DNA of 64,000 nt from assembly GCA_900470805.1 (NCBI GenBank), contig UCCA01000012.1, positions 388,596-452,595 of the forward strand. Reading direction: 5' to 3'. A program made the position numbers and the translations under genes. The DNA is from Hyphomicrobiales bacterium (lineage in GTDB: Bacteria > Pseudomonadota > Alphaproteobacteria > Rhizobiales > Rhizobiaceae). Position 1 is the first letter of the stretch. The number at the start of each line of letters is the position of its first letter. The notes under the pieces are model-generated. The model ran no database searches. It was not told the origin of the DNA and saw only the letters and a list, made by a program, of their open reading frames with translations. Shown one piece after another: positions 35,479 to 44,324 of this stretch.

Positions 35479-35487
35479 GATTATCCT
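35459..35487 (+). promoter_or_regulatory. Predicted promoter of the iclR gene
   Basis: TTGACT, 17 bases, TATCCT. The -10 box ends 28 bases before the chosen ATG. It overlaps the right arm of the inverted repeat, as expected for autorepression. Confidence 0.55.
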
Positions 35488-35515
35488 CATGCCTCTGTCA
35501 AGCTTGAGGATCGAT

Positions 35516-36328
35516 ATGCCCGCTGGAGATGGCGATACCATTGGCAATGCCGAGATCGGGGACAGGCGGGAGACGGGTACGCTTGGCAAGCTGATGCTGC
35601 TGCTCGACATCGTCACCCACGCCGATGCGCCGATGCGCTTTACCGACATCCTCGCCGTCGCAGGTCAGCCGCGCGGCACGCTGCACCGCCAGCTAAGCCA
35701 TCTCAGCGAGGAAGGACTGCTCGAGGTGGATCCCGACGGCCGTTATGCGCCCGGCCTTCGTCTCCTCGAGCTCGCCTCGCGCAGCTGGGCCCGCAACGAA
35801 TTCAGGCTGATCGCCGAGCCGCATCTGCGTTCACTGCAACAGTTGACGGGCGAGACCGTGCATCTCGGCGTGCTGCGCGGGACGTCGGTGATCTATCTCG
35901 ACAAGGTCGAGGGCCGTCAACCCGTCCGTATGTATTCGCAGATTGGCAACGCCTCGCCGGTCTACTGTACTGGCGTCGGCAAGGCGGCATTGTCGATCCT
36001 GCCGGACGCGCGCGTCCGGGCGCTGCTGGCCGATGTGTCGTTTCAACGGTTTACGCCGAGTACCCACACAGCAGGAACGCTGTTGGCTGAACTCGCCGAG
36101 ATCAGACGGTCCGGCAATGCCTTCGATCGGGAGGAGCACGAGGTCGGCATTCGCTGCGTTGCCGCCGCCATCCATTCCGAGGATCTTTCTTTCGTCGGGG
36201 GCATCTCCGTCACCGGGCCTGCCTACCGGCTGACATCGGAGCGGCTGGACGACTGGGCCGAGCCGGTCCGGCAGACGGCGCAAAGTATCATGAGCGACAT
36301 GCGCATCGGTCTTGGGCCGCGCAGATGA
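35516..36328 (+). CDS. IclR family transcriptional regulator
   Basis: 270-aa regulator with an N-terminal winged helix (about 22-82: GKLMLLLDIVTH, RGTLHRQLSHLSEEGLLE) and a C-terminal effector-binding domain (GETVHLGVLRGTSVIYLDKVEG, CTGVGKAAL). Divergently placed to the SDR-dgoK-dgoA-lactonase operon, which it probably represses until a sugar-acid intermediate binds; both position and family support this. The ATG at 35516 has GAGGA 6 bases upstream and gives the normal IclR length, so the frame's earlier TTG and ATG codons were not used. Confidence 0.9.
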   Translation: MPAGDGDTIGNAEIGDRRETGTLGKLMLLLDIVTHADAPMRFTDILAVAGQPRGTLHRQLSHLSEEGLLEVDPDGRYAPGLRLLELASRSWARNEFRLIAEPHLRSLQQLTGETVHLGVLRGTSVIYLDKVEGRQPVRMYSQIGNASPVYCTGVGKAALSILPDARVRALLADVSFQRFTPSTHTAGTLLAELAEIRRSGNAFDREEHEVGIRCVAAAIHSEDLSFVGGISVTGPAYRLTSERLDDWAEPVRQTAQSIMSDMRIGLGPRR

Positions 36329-36525
36329 GCGGAAATAGTATTATTTTTGACAAATATGCGCATTCTGTCGCTTGAAGCATCTTGCTGTTTTGTGAAGAAT
36401 CGTCACGATTGGCGGTTGTCAATCCCCTATCCTGGGGTGTACTGCCGTTGGCCATATTAACGGCGATGCAGCCGTTGGCATGCCGGACGTGCAGGCCGTT
36501 CAACAAATTCAAGAATTTTGAGCTG

Positions 36526-37266
36526 ATGACATCAATGAGCACTTTACCGCAATCGTCTTCCGTAGACGTATACGTCAATGAAGTGGCTGGGCTGAACACC
36601 CAGTTTGATATCTTCCGCTTCATGAAACGGCTGACCGAGGCTTACCGCGCGCGCGCCTTCATGGTGCTTAACCTGCCGTCCGCGACGGCGCGCGACCTGC
36701 AGAGCAACACGGTAATCACCAACTGGCCGGTCGAACTGCTCTCGGCCTACGACCACGAAGCTCTTTTGACCAACAGCCCGATTGTCCGGCGTCTACGCTC
36801 GTCGACCATCCCGTTCTTCAGTGACCTTTCGAAAGTAAAGTTGGAGAGGTCGGATGCCCGCACGGGCGTTGTCGCGGCCATGTTCGAACGGTTCCGGATG
36901 GCGCGCTGCGCCTATTTCCCCACCCACGACGCATCGGGTGGCCGCGGTGTCATCTCCTTCGCCGGTGACCGGGAAGACTTTGCCCCGGGAGAGATGCTGG
37001 AACTCCATTATATCTCTACCCACATTTTCGACAGGCTGGCGGAAATCCGCGCCCTCGACTGCCGGGTTGTCGACGCGCTGACCGACCGCGAGATCGATTG
37101 CCTGAACTGGACGGCGGCCGGCAAGACGAGCGTCGAGATCGCCGACATCATCGGACTGTCCGAGCACACCGTGAACCACTACCTGAACCGGGCGACCAGA
37201 AAGCTCGATACGGTCAACCGCACCCAGGCGGTGGCCAAGGCATTGCGTATTGGTCTGATCAAGTGA
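36526..37266 (+). CDS. LuxR-type regulator with atypical ligand pocket
   Basis: 246-aa protein: an autoinducer-binding-like domain (about 15-165) and a C-terminal LuxR helix-turn-helix (about 178-240: LTDREIDCLNWTAAGKT, EIADIIGLSEHTVNHYL). In the ligand domain the Trp and Tyr of the W-x-x-x-Y region are present (NWPVELLSAYDHE), but the acyl-homoserine-lactone-binding Asp is replaced within LLTNSPIV and the later Trp is Ser (PFFSD). No luxI-type synthase is nearby. It may be a LuxR solo responding to another signal. The exact start is uncertain (ATG at 36526 or 36535). Confidence 0.85.
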   Translation: MTSMSTLPQSSSVDVYVNEVAGLNTQFDIFRFMKRLTEAYRARAFMVLNLPSATARDLQSNTVITNWPVELLSAYDHEALLTNSPIVRRLRSSTIPFFSDLSKVKLERSDARTGVVAAMFERFRMARCAYFPTHDASGGRGVISFAGDREDFAPGEMLELHYISTHIFDRLAEIRALDCRVVDALTDREIDCLNWTAAGKTSVEIADIIGLSEHTVNHYLNRATRKLDTVNRTQAVAKALRIGLIK

Positions 37267-37274
37267 GGCTTGCT

Positions 37275-37328
37275 CAAATTGTGAGCTATTGCCCAAGGTT
37301 GGCCTAAAAAATCACCACTCACAATTTG
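37275..37328. repeat. Perfect 11-bp inverted repeat after the LuxR gene
   Basis: CAAATTGTGAG (37275-37285) and CTCACAATTTG (37318-37328), spacer 32 bases. The left arm is part of an imperfect palindrome GCTCAAATTGTGAGC. Both arms contain AATTGTGAG, identical to a LacI half-site. Could be an operator pair or a long-loop terminator. Confidence 0.6.
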
Positions 37329-37378
37329 CCGTTCCTCCTCGCTGTCTGATTTTCGGCGAATCCCGCGCTTTTTGCAAC

Positions 37379-37394
37379 TGGCACGGTTTCTGCT
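37379..37394 (+). promoter_or_regulatory. Candidate sigma-54 promoter
   Basis: TGGCACGGTTTCTGCT matches the -24/-12 consensus TGGCACG-N4-TTGCT at all but one base, with the invariant GG and GC correctly 12 bases apart. The transcript would run into the region before mrp. RpoN dependence is a prediction. Confidence 0.45.
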
Positions 37395-37791
37395 TCCTAT
37401 TTGTCAGCGGTCCAGAGGGGGCCTGGTAACGACGCCGATCAATAATGGCGCGACCTTCATTCCGTCGTTCGATGCCGGCCGCCTACGCGAGCCGACGTCG
37501 GGCGGCGGTTTGTTGTTTTTGGGATACGCTCTGTTAGCGATCGCTTTCATTTCTCGTCTTTTCCGCCTCTTTGTGTCTGGCCTTTTGGCGCCTGCGCCCT
37601 ACAAAAGCCCTACCCACTTGGATGACCGTTGCGCCATCAGGGCGAAAGCCCGGCGGACTTGATGTCGCGACGGTCTCCTTTTGTGATCCCCCGAATCCGT
37701 CGGTCTCCCGCCTGTGATGTCTTGCCGATTTTGTTTGGCGAAGCAGCTCCGCTCCTCTATCTACTGAGCTCAAACAGGGTGTGAGGATGAC

Positions 37792-38937
37792 ATGACTGAG
37801 ATCACCAAGGAGCAGGTGCTGGAAACGCTGGCGACGGTGCTTGGCCCCGATCTGGAGCACAACATCGTCGAGGCGGGCATGGTCTCCGATGTCTTCATCT
37901 CGGACGGCAAGGTCTATTTCTCCATCACCGTCCCGGCCGATCGCGCCAAGGAGCTGGAGCCCCTGCGACTTGCCGCCGAGCGCGTCATCAAGGACATTCC
38001 GGGCGTCAAGGGCGCGCTGGTGGCGCTGACCGCCGACAAGAAGGGTGCCTCCGGTGCCGCCCCGGCGTCGCGCCCGCAACAGCAGGCCAGTCATGGCCAT
38101 TCGCACGCGCCGCAGCCCCAGCAGCGTGCCGGCAAGATCGGCGTGCCCGGTATCGGCGCCATCATCGCGGTCGCATCCGGCAAGGGCGGTGTTGGGAAAT
38201 CGACGACAGCGGTCAATCTGGCGCTTGGGCTGCTGGCCAACGGTCTGCGCGTCGGCATCCTCGACGCCGATATCTATGGCCCCTCGATGCCGCGGCTGCT
38301 AAAAATCTCCGGTCGCCCGACCCAGATCGATGGCCGCATCATCAACCCGATGGAGAATTACGGCCTCAAGGTCATGTCGATGGGCTTCCTCGTCGATGAA
38401 GAGACCGCGATGATCTGGCGTGGCCCGATGGTCCAGTCGGCGCTGATGCAGATGCTGCGCGAAGTGGCCTGGGGCGAACTCGACGTTCTGGTCGTCGACA
38501 TGCCGCCCGGCACCGGCGACGCGCAGCTGACGATGGCCCAGCAGGTACCGCTGGCCGGCGCCGTCATCGTATCGACGCCGCAGGATCTCGCGCTGATCGA
38601 TGCCCGCAAGGGGCTGAACATGTTCAAGAAGGTCGAGGTGCCGGTGCTCGGCATCGTCGAGAACATGAGCTATTTCATCGCGCCCGATACCGGCGCCCGC
38701 TACGACATCTTCGGCCATGGCGGCGCCCGCAAGGAGGCCGAGCGCATCGGCGTTCCGTTCCTCGGCGAAGTCCCGCTCACCATCAATATCCGCGAGACCT
38801 CCGATGCCGGCACGCCGCTGGTGGCCAGCGAACCGGATGGTATCGTTGCCAGCATCTATCGCGACATCGCCGCCAAGGTCTGGGCGCAGATCGAAAACAA
38901 GCCGCAGCGCGCGGCACCGGCCATCGTTTTCGAGTGA
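37792..38937 (+). CDS. mrp: Mrp/ApbC family P-loop ATPase without cysteines
   Basis: 381-aa protein: N-terminal DUF59/MIP18-like domain (about 5-80), a His/Gln/Pro-rich linker (HGHSHAPQPQQ), then a deviant Walker A ASGKGGVGKST (about 128-138), DADIYGPSMPRL, DMPPGTGDAQLT and GHGG motifs of the Mrp/Nbp35 family. Characterised members carry and transfer [4Fe-4S] clusters through a CxxC bridging pair. Here the corresponding segment after ENMSYF (about residue 290) reads APDTGARYDIFG and the whole protein has no cysteine, so a Cys-bound cluster cannot form. Housekeeping role is therefore uncertain. Confidence 0.93.
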   Translation: MTEITKEQVLETLATVLGPDLEHNIVEAGMVSDVFISDGKVYFSITVPADRAKELEPLRLAAERVIKDIPGVKGALVALTADKKGASGAAPASRPQQQASHGHSHAPQPQQRAGKIGVPGIGAIIAVASGKGGVGKSTTAVNLALGLLANGLRVGILDADIYGPSMPRLLKISGRPTQIDGRIINPMENYGLKVMSMGFLVDEETAMIWRGPMVQSALMQMLREVAWGELDVLVVDMPPGTGDAQLTMAQQVPLAGAVIVSTPQDLALIDARKGLNMFKKVEVPVLGIVENMSYFIAPDTGARYDIFGHGGARKEAERIGVPFLGEVPLTINIRETSDAGTPLVASEPDGIVASIYRDIAAKVWAQIENKPQRAAPAIVFE

Positions 38938-39333
38938 TTTGCCTGCGCCGCCTAGACTGACAAATGCGGACGAAATGTGATCGAAACATGCAGTTCACGT
39001 AAGATGTCTTGATTATTGCGCTGGTTTCCGTCATATGCCCGCCGTCGCCATGAGGGCGGCTAGCGAATGCTCGATGTTGGCCGGCCCGTGACGGGTCCCT
39101 TGCCAACGGCATGTTCGGAGTTGTCTTGTCGGTCCAAGGATTGGTAGCTGCGATGCGGTCGAGAGAAAGTCATGTCCTGACGACGGCAGGATATGGCTGG
39201 AAATGGATGAACATTCTTAAGCCGCTTTCGTTACTCTCGAAGACTTGCAGCCCGCGCGTCGCTTCGGCTGGCGCTTCTCGGAAGGTTTTTCGATGACGAG
39301 AGCAATGGCTTCGAGGTGCTCTGACGTCCGGAG
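38938..39333. other. 396-bp spacer upstream of corA with one hairpin
   Basis: No gene seen. A two-part stem-loop lies at 39076-39107 (outer GTTGGC / GCCAAC, inner CCCG / CGGG). It could be part of a corA leader; sequence does not match any magnesium riboswitch that I recognise. Confidence 0.35.
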
Positions 39334-40320
39334 ATGTGCCCGGTGATCACGGCCTACTGTTCCAACTGTCAGGCGATCGACCTTGGCGATCTGTCGAAGG
39401 GCAATGCCCTGCGCGACGATATCGTCTGGATCGACATGATCGAGCCGACGCACGAGGAAGAGGCCTATGTCGAGAAGGCGCTCGGCATCGAAGTTCCGAC
39501 CCGTGACGACCTCAAGGACATAGAGCCTTCCGCCCGTCTCTATACCCAGGATGACGCGGTCTTCATGACGGCATCGCTGGTCTGGAAGGCCGAGACCGAT
39601 ATGCCGGTGTTGACGGATGTCGCCTTCATCCTCGCCGGCAAGCGCCTGATCACCATCCGTTACGCCCAGCCCAAATCCTTCGCCCTGTTCATTGCCGCCC
39701 TGCACCGGGTGCCTGCCCAATGGCGCAACGGCGCATCGTTGCTGGCAAAGCTGTTCGAGACGATCATCGATCGCACCGCCGAAATTCTGGAGATCTCGGT
39801 CGCCCGCATCGATATCCTGTCGACGCATGTGTTCGGCGACCGCGCCAGGAAGGTCCGCAAGCCCGGCAACTACCTCGAAGAGAAACTGCGCGACATCGCC
39901 GCCCATCAGCGCCTCGTCAGCAAGGTCCGCGACAGTCTGGCATCGATGTCCCGGCTGATGACCTTTTTCGCTACGATCCCTGCCGTGCAGCAGGATCGCG
40001 GCACCAAGGAATTGTGCCGCACGGTGTCGCGCGATATCCAGTCTCTCAATGAGCATTCATCCTATATCGCCGGCAACATCACCTTTCTCCTTGATGCCTC
40101 GCTTGGTCTGATCAACATCGAACAGAACTCGATCATTAAGATTTTCTCGATTGCATCGGTGGTCTTCTTGCCACCGACGCTGGTCGCATCCATCTATGGT
40201 ATGAATTTTGAATCCATGCCGGAATTGCGCTGGGCCGAGGGCTATCCCTATTCGATCGGTCTCATGGTGATTTCCGCCATCATCCCCTTCTTCTTCTTCC
40301 GTTGGAAAGGCTGGCTCTGA
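39334..40320 (+). CDS. corA: CorA family magnesium/divalent cation channel
   Basis: 328-aa CorA-type protein. A long cytosolic alpha/beta and helical region is followed by two C-terminal membrane helices (about 270-290 and 302-322) with the pore motif YGMNFE (GMN at 289-291). Pentameric channels of this family import Mg2+ and sometimes Co2+/Ni2+. It starts MCPVITAYCSN; a GTG three codons later is an alternative start. Kup follows 18 bases downstream, so the two ion transporters are probably cotranscribed. Confidence 0.92.
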   Translation: MCPVITAYCSNCQAIDLGDLSKGNALRDDIVWIDMIEPTHEEEAYVEKALGIEVPTRDDLKDIEPSARLYTQDDAVFMTASLVWKAETDMPVLTDVAFILAGKRLITIRYAQPKSFALFIAALHRVPAQWRNGASLLAKLFETIIDRTAEILEISVARIDILSTHVFGDRARKVRKPGNYLEEKLRDIAAHQRLVSKVRDSLASMSRLMTFFATIPAVQQDRGTKELCRTVSRDIQSLNEHSSYIAGNITFLLDASLGLINIEQNSIIKIFSIASVVFLPPTLVASIYGMNFESMPELRWAEGYPYSIGLMVISAIIPFFFFRWKGWL

Positions 40321-40338
40321 AGAGCCTGTTTTTGTTTC

Positions 40339-42237
40339 ATGTCCGCAGACAGCCATTCGCAGGAACAACCAATGAGCCCGCGCAAGCTCTTCTATCTTGC
40401 GCTCGGTTCCGTCGGCGTCGTGTACGGCGATATCGGTACCAGTCCGCTTTACGCGTTTCGCGAAGCGCTGAAGCCGGTCGCCGCCGACGGCCTGACGCGT
40501 TTCGAGGTCATCAGCGTCGTCTCGCTCATGATTTGGGCGCTGACCATCATCGTCACGATCAAATACGTGCTGCTGCTGCTGCGCGCCGATAACGAAGGCG
40601 AAGGCGGCACGCTGTCGCTGCTGGCACTGCTGTTGAAGACGGCCAACGGCCACACCGCCCTGTTGATGATGCTCGGCCTCGTCGGCGCGGCGTTGTTTCT
40701 CGGCGATGCGATGATCACCCCGGCGCTGTCGGTTTTGTCGGCAGTCGAAGGTCTGAAACTGGTGGCACCCTCGATGAGCCGCTACATCGTGCCCATCTCG
40801 GTGGCCATTCTGGCCGTGCTGTTTGCCGTGCAATCGCGCGGCACGGGCACGATGGCGCGCTATTTCGGCCCGATCACGGCACTTTGGTTCATCGTGCTCG
40901 CGCTCGTCGGCATCTCGCACATCTCCGACGATTTCGGCATTCTCGCCGCGTTCAACCCCTATTATGCCGTCAGCTTCCTGATGCATGAGGGTTTCTTCGG
41001 TGTTATCGTGCTCGGCGCCGTGTTTCTGACGCTGACCGGTGCGGAAGCGCTTTACGCCGACCTCGGCCATTTCGGCCGCCGTCCGATCCAGTGGGCGTGG
41101 TTTGTGCTGGTCTTTCCGGCCTTGACGCTGAACTATCTTGGCCAGGGCGCGCTGGTGCTCGGCAATCCGCACGCCATGTCGGATCCTTTCTACCTGATGT
41201 TCCCGAAGTGGGCCCTGCTGCCGGCGGTGCTCCTTGCCACCGCCGCCACCATCATCGCCAGCCAGGCCGTGATCACCGGCGCCTTCTCGCTGATCCGCCA
41301 GGGCATCAACCTCGGCTTCCTGCCGCGCATGGAAATCCTCTTCACCTCGGAAACCAACACCGGGCAGATCTTCGTGCCGTCGGTCAACATGCTGCTGTTC
41401 CTCGGCGTCATCTTCCTGGTCATCAGCTTCGGCAGTTCGGATTCGCTGTCGACCGCCTACGGCATCTCCGTTACCGGCGCGATGGTCGTCACCTCGATCA
41501 TGGCGTTCGAGTTCGTCCGCGTGCGCTGGAACTGGTCGGTGCTGACCGCGACCGCCGTGCTCGCGCCGCTTCTGGTGCTGGAATTGATCTTCCTCGGCGC
41601 CAACCTGATCAAGATCCACGACGGCGGCTATATCCCCGTCCTGATCGCCGCAGCCTTCGTCATCGTCATGTGGACATGGCGCCGCGGCTCGGCACTGCTG
41701 ATGGAAAAGACCCGCCACACCGACATTCCGCTGGCCTCGTTCATCAGTTCGATTGAGCGCAAGAGCGATCACTCGCCGGCCCATGTCCCGGGTACTGCCA
41801 TCTTCCTCACCAGCGATCCGGAATCGGCACCGGCGGCACTGCTCCACAATCTGAAGCATAACCACGTCCTGCACGACAAGAACGTGATCCTTACGATCCG
41901 CACCGTCAACAAGCCACGCGTGGCGAGCGCCGATCGCTACAAGGTCGAGCAGATATCCGAACGCTTCTCGCGCGTCGAGCTCGCCTTCGGCTTCATGGAA
42001 TCGCAAAACGTCTCGCAGGCGTTGGCGACCTTGCGCAAGACCGGGCTGAAGTTCGACATCATGTCGACCTCCTTCTATCTCGGCCGCCGCAAGCTGGTGC
42101 CGGATGCGAAGTCGGGCATGCCGTACTGGCAGGACCGTCTCTATATCGCGCTGGCCAACGCCGCCGCCAATCCGTCCGACTACTTCCGCTTGCCGGCCAA
42201 TCGCGTGGTGGAACTCGGCTCGCACGTCATCATCTGA
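40339..42237 (+). CDS. kup: Low-affinity potassium uptake protein Kup
   Basis: 632-aa KUP/HAK/KT-type K+:H+ symporter. The N-terminal signature [19 protein letters not shown] is complete; about 12 hydrophobic segments run to residue about 450, followed by a cytosolic C-terminal domain of about 180 residues. Rhizobia often carry several kup genes; this one ends [11 protein letters not shown] second ATG 11 codons in is also possible. Followed by a terminator. Confidence 0.96.
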   Translation: MSADSHSQEQPMSPRKLFYLALGSVGVVYGDIGTSPLYAFREALKPVAADGLTRFEVISVVSLMIWALTIIVTIKYVLLLLRADNEGEGGTLSLLALLLKTANGHTALLMMLGLVGAALFLGDAMITPALSVLSAVEGLKLVAPSMSRYIVPISVAILAVLFAVQSRGTGTMARYFGPITALWFIVLALVGISHISDDFGILAAFNPYYAVSFLMHEGFFGVIVLGAVFLTLTGAEALYADLGHFGRRPIQWAWFVLVFPALTLNYLGQGALVLGNPHAMSDPFYLMFPKWALLPAVLLATAATIIASQAVITGAFSLIRQGINLGFLPRMEILFTSETNTGQIFVPSVNMLLFLGVIFLVISFGSSDSLSTAYGISVTGAMVVTSIMAFEFVRVRWNWSVLTATAVLAPLLVLELIFLGANLIKIHDGGYIPVLIAAAFVIVMWTWRRGSALLMEKTRHTDIPLASFISSIERKSDHSPAHVPGTAIFLTSDPESAPAALLHNLKHNHVLHDKNVILTIRTVNKPRVASADRYKVEQISERFSRVELAFGFMESQNVSQALATLRKTGLKFDIMSTSFYLGRRKLVPDAKSGMPYWQDRLYIALANAAANPSDYFRLPANRVVELGSHVII

Positions 42238-42259
42238 CGCACCGACATATCGATTGCAG

Positions 42260-42283
42260 AGCCCGGCCATCGCGCCGGGCTTT
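42260..42283 (+). terminator. Terminator after kup
   Basis: AGCCCGGC / GCCGGGCT, 8-bp stem with a 6-base loop, followed by TTTCG. About 25 bases after the kup stop codon. Confidence 0.65.
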
Positions 42284-42399
42284 CGCGTTTCGCGGACTAT
42301 GAGGCGAGGCGCGATGAATTAGGAGGCGCGCATTAACCAAGCATCAAGGTTAATGAGACATTTTTATCGGCATGTTCATGCGTCCCATGCCGGAGTCTG

Positions 42400-43617
42400 G
42401 TGTTGCGTCGAAATAGCTGGTTTTCTGGTAAGTCCCGCGCCCCCGGCGCCCCGCGCTCCATGCCCAGGCTGCGCCCCCTCATCAACAACTGGAGTTCGCC
42501 CGCGCTCTTCGGTCTTTGCGGCTGGCTGATGTTCCCGTCCATGGCATCGCATGCCGATCTGGCCGCCATGTTGGCGGGGCTGGATCAGGGCCGCGAGAAC
42601 TGGCGCATGGTGCTGACCAACTCGCCCGCCGGCTCGATCCACCAGGCCGAACTTGCCTTCTCCGATCCCGTCGTCACCGGCACCATCGCGTCGGGCGCCG
42701 GCATGGTGCTGCCCGATGGCCGCAAGGTCGCCTTTACCACCAAGGACAAGGGCCACGAGGACACGGCCGACGAAGACCGCGTCAACCGCGGCGCCAAGAA
42801 GGGCAGGGTGGTTGCCGTCGAGCAGGTGCAGCCGCCGAAGGATTTCTCCGCCGGCTCGATCCTGCAACGCACCCATCTCCTGTTCGCTCCCACCTTCAAC
42901 CTGAAGGACAAGTCCGCCTTCGTGAAACCGAAGATCCGCGGCAAGGAAATCGAGATTGCAGCCAGCTTCTACAAGAAGCAGCCGCCGAAGGTTGCTGCCG
43001 ACGTCTCGCCGATGCTGGCCGATGTCGTGACCAGCAACAAGTCGGATGTCCTGGCCACCGCCTTCGCGCCCGCCGCACCTGACTATTCCCGCCAGTCCCC
43101 TTTCGATTCGATCCTCACCGAAAAAGCCGACGACGGTCGCTTCGTGCCGCAGATCGGGCCGAAGGACCACGCCTGGGCCGCAAGCGTGTTGCCGGCTTCG
43201 GTTTTTTCCGCCGCCGAACAGCAGTGCCTCGCTTCCGGCATCTACTTCGAAGCCCGCGGCGAAACCGTCAAGGGCCAGGCGGCCGTCGCCCAGGTGATCC
43301 TCAACCGTGTCCGCAACCCGGCCTATCCGAAGACCATCTGCGGCGTCGTCTACCAGAACGAGGATTGGCGCAACCGCTGCCAGTTTTCCTTCGCCTGCGA
43401 CAACATCAGGGACCGGGTGAACTCGCAAGACCACTGGAGAATCGCCCGCGACGTGGCGATGGCGGTGACCGCAGGCCGCATCTGGCTGCCACAGGTCGGC
43501 TCCGCAACTCATTACCATGCCGTCTATGTTCGTCCGAAATGGGCGAAAACCATGGAAAAGGTCGGCCGCATCGGTCTGCACGTCTTCTACCGCACCTATG
43601 GCGGTGGCTGGATCTGA
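42400..43617 (+). CDS. SleB-type cell wall hydrolase
   Basis: 405-aa protein with an N-terminal hydrophobic segment after a basic stretch (likely uncleaved anchor or signal peptide, about 30-50), a long linker region, and a C-terminal Hydrolase_2/SleB lytic domain (about 270-405). Catalytic-region motif IYFEARGE has E284; AVAQVILNRV and WLPQVGSATHYHA are typical. It probably cleaves peptidoglycan in the periplasm, as spore SleB does in Bacillus, but with a vegetative role here. Starts at GTG (MLRRNSW); a ribosome binding site is not obvious, so the start is uncertain. Confidence 0.88.
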   Translation: MLRRNSWFSGKSRAPGAPRSMPRLRPLINNWSSPALFGLCGWLMFPSMASHADLAAMLAGLDQGRENWRMVLTNSPAGSIHQAELAFSDPVVTGTIASGAGMVLPDGRKVAFTTKDKGHEDTADEDRVNRGAKKGRVVAVEQVQPPKDFSAGSILQRTHLLFAPTFNLKDKSAFVKPKIRGKEIEIAASFYKKQPPKVAADVSPMLADVVTSNKSDVLATAFAPAAPDYSRQSPFDSILTEKADDGRFVPQIGPKDHAWAASVLPASVFSAAEQQCLASGIYFEARGETVKGQAAVAQVILNRVRNPAYPKTICGVVYQNEDWRNRCQFSFACDNIRDRVNSQDHWRIARDVAMAVTAGRIWLPQVGSATHYHAVYVRPKWAKTMEKVGRIGLHVFYRTYGGGWI

Positions 43618-43766
43618 GGAAAACGCTGATATTTGGCCGTTTTCCGGCGATATCCGCGCTCCCCGAGGCGGATTCTTCCCGCCGATTTTGGCGCAGCCCG
43701 CCCATATCGATCTAAGCATATGTTTTTGATCGCTTATTTTATGGCTGGACATTGTCCTGCCACGCC

Positions 43767-43795
43767 TTGACTATGCTTTTTGCTAAAACTATGTT
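43767..43795 (+). promoter_or_regulatory. Predicted promoter of the atpI-B-E-F'-F operon
   Basis: TTGACT, 17 bases, TATGTT: near-consensus housekeeping promoter about 100 bases upstream of atpI, with no competing gene in between. Confidence 0.65.
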
Positions 43796-43898
43796 GCGCG
43801 CGACTTCAAAGCGGGCCGGAAGGCTCTTCAGCCTTGGGGTCGTTGTCCGGAAAACCGGGGTAGCGGCATACGGACGGCGGCAGGCGGAGGAGAGCAAG

Positions 43899-44249
43899 AT
43901 GGCGGAAGACCGCGAGGGGGATCTGGAAAAGCGCCGTGCGCAACTGGGAGCCGAACTGGCGACCAAGCGCGTCGAAGCGGGGAAGGACGAGGCCGACGAG
44001 GCCCGCGCCGAGGTCAGCCGAAAAGGCTATGCCCAGGCGATGAAGCTTTCGAGCGAGTTCATTTCCGCGATCGTTGTCGGTGCCGTTCTTGGCTTCCTTC
44101 TCGACCGTTTTGTGATCAAAGGTGCGGTGCCTTGGGGGTTGATTGTTCTTCTTCTTCTCGGATTCTGCGCCGGCGTGTTGAACGTCATGCGCGCTGCTGG
44201 CAAGGTTGCGAAACCTGAGGCCAACCTGCGCGACGGCGACCGGAAATAG
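43899..44249 (+). CDS. atpI: ATP synthase protein I
   Basis: 116-aa small membrane protein: charged N-terminus (MAEDREGDLEKRRAQ), two hydrophobic helices (about 55-75 and 81-100) separated by DRFVIKGAVPWG. AtpI assists assembly of the c-ring and possibly Mg2+ supply in other bacteria. The ATG at 43899 has GGAGGAGAGC upstream. First gene of the F0 operon, as usual in alphaproteobacteria, where F1 genes are elsewhere. Confidence 0.93.
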   Translation: MAEDREGDLEKRRAQLGAELATKRVEAGKDEADEARAEVSRKGYAQAMKLSSEFISAIVVGAVLGFLLDRFVIKGAVPWGLIVLLLLGFCAGVLNVMRAAGKVAKPEANLRDGDRK

Positions 44250-44324
44250 GGCAGGGCGTTCACGCGCTCGATCCAGTGCAATAGTCCCGTCTCGTGCGGG
44301 TATTAGATATAGAGAGAACAAGCG

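Larger units (their letters stand above)
37267..37791. other. 525-bp spacer with inverted repeat and candidate sigma-54 promoter
   Basis: No convincing gene: the frame around 37372-37662 has no ATG/GTG start and no ribosome binding site. The first 60 bases contain a perfect 11-bp inverted repeat, and a sigma-54 type promoter lies at 37379-37394. A small RNA or short unrecognised gene downstream of that promoter is possible. Confidence 0.5.

Noticed and set aside
37372..37662. 96-codon frame in the spacer before mrp
   Set aside because: No ATG or GTG start, no ribosome binding site, and its beginning overlaps the candidate sigma-54 promoter; only its hydrophobic middle looks protein-like.
39111..39296. 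61-codon frame upstream of corA
   Set aside because: No ribosome binding site, no family resemblance, and base composition not coding-like.
40057..42270. 737-codon open frame antisense to kup
   Set aside because: It lies wholly opposite corA/kup coding sequence, has a repetitive His/Arg/Asp/Gly composition typical of antisense frames in GC-rich genes, and no ribosome binding site.
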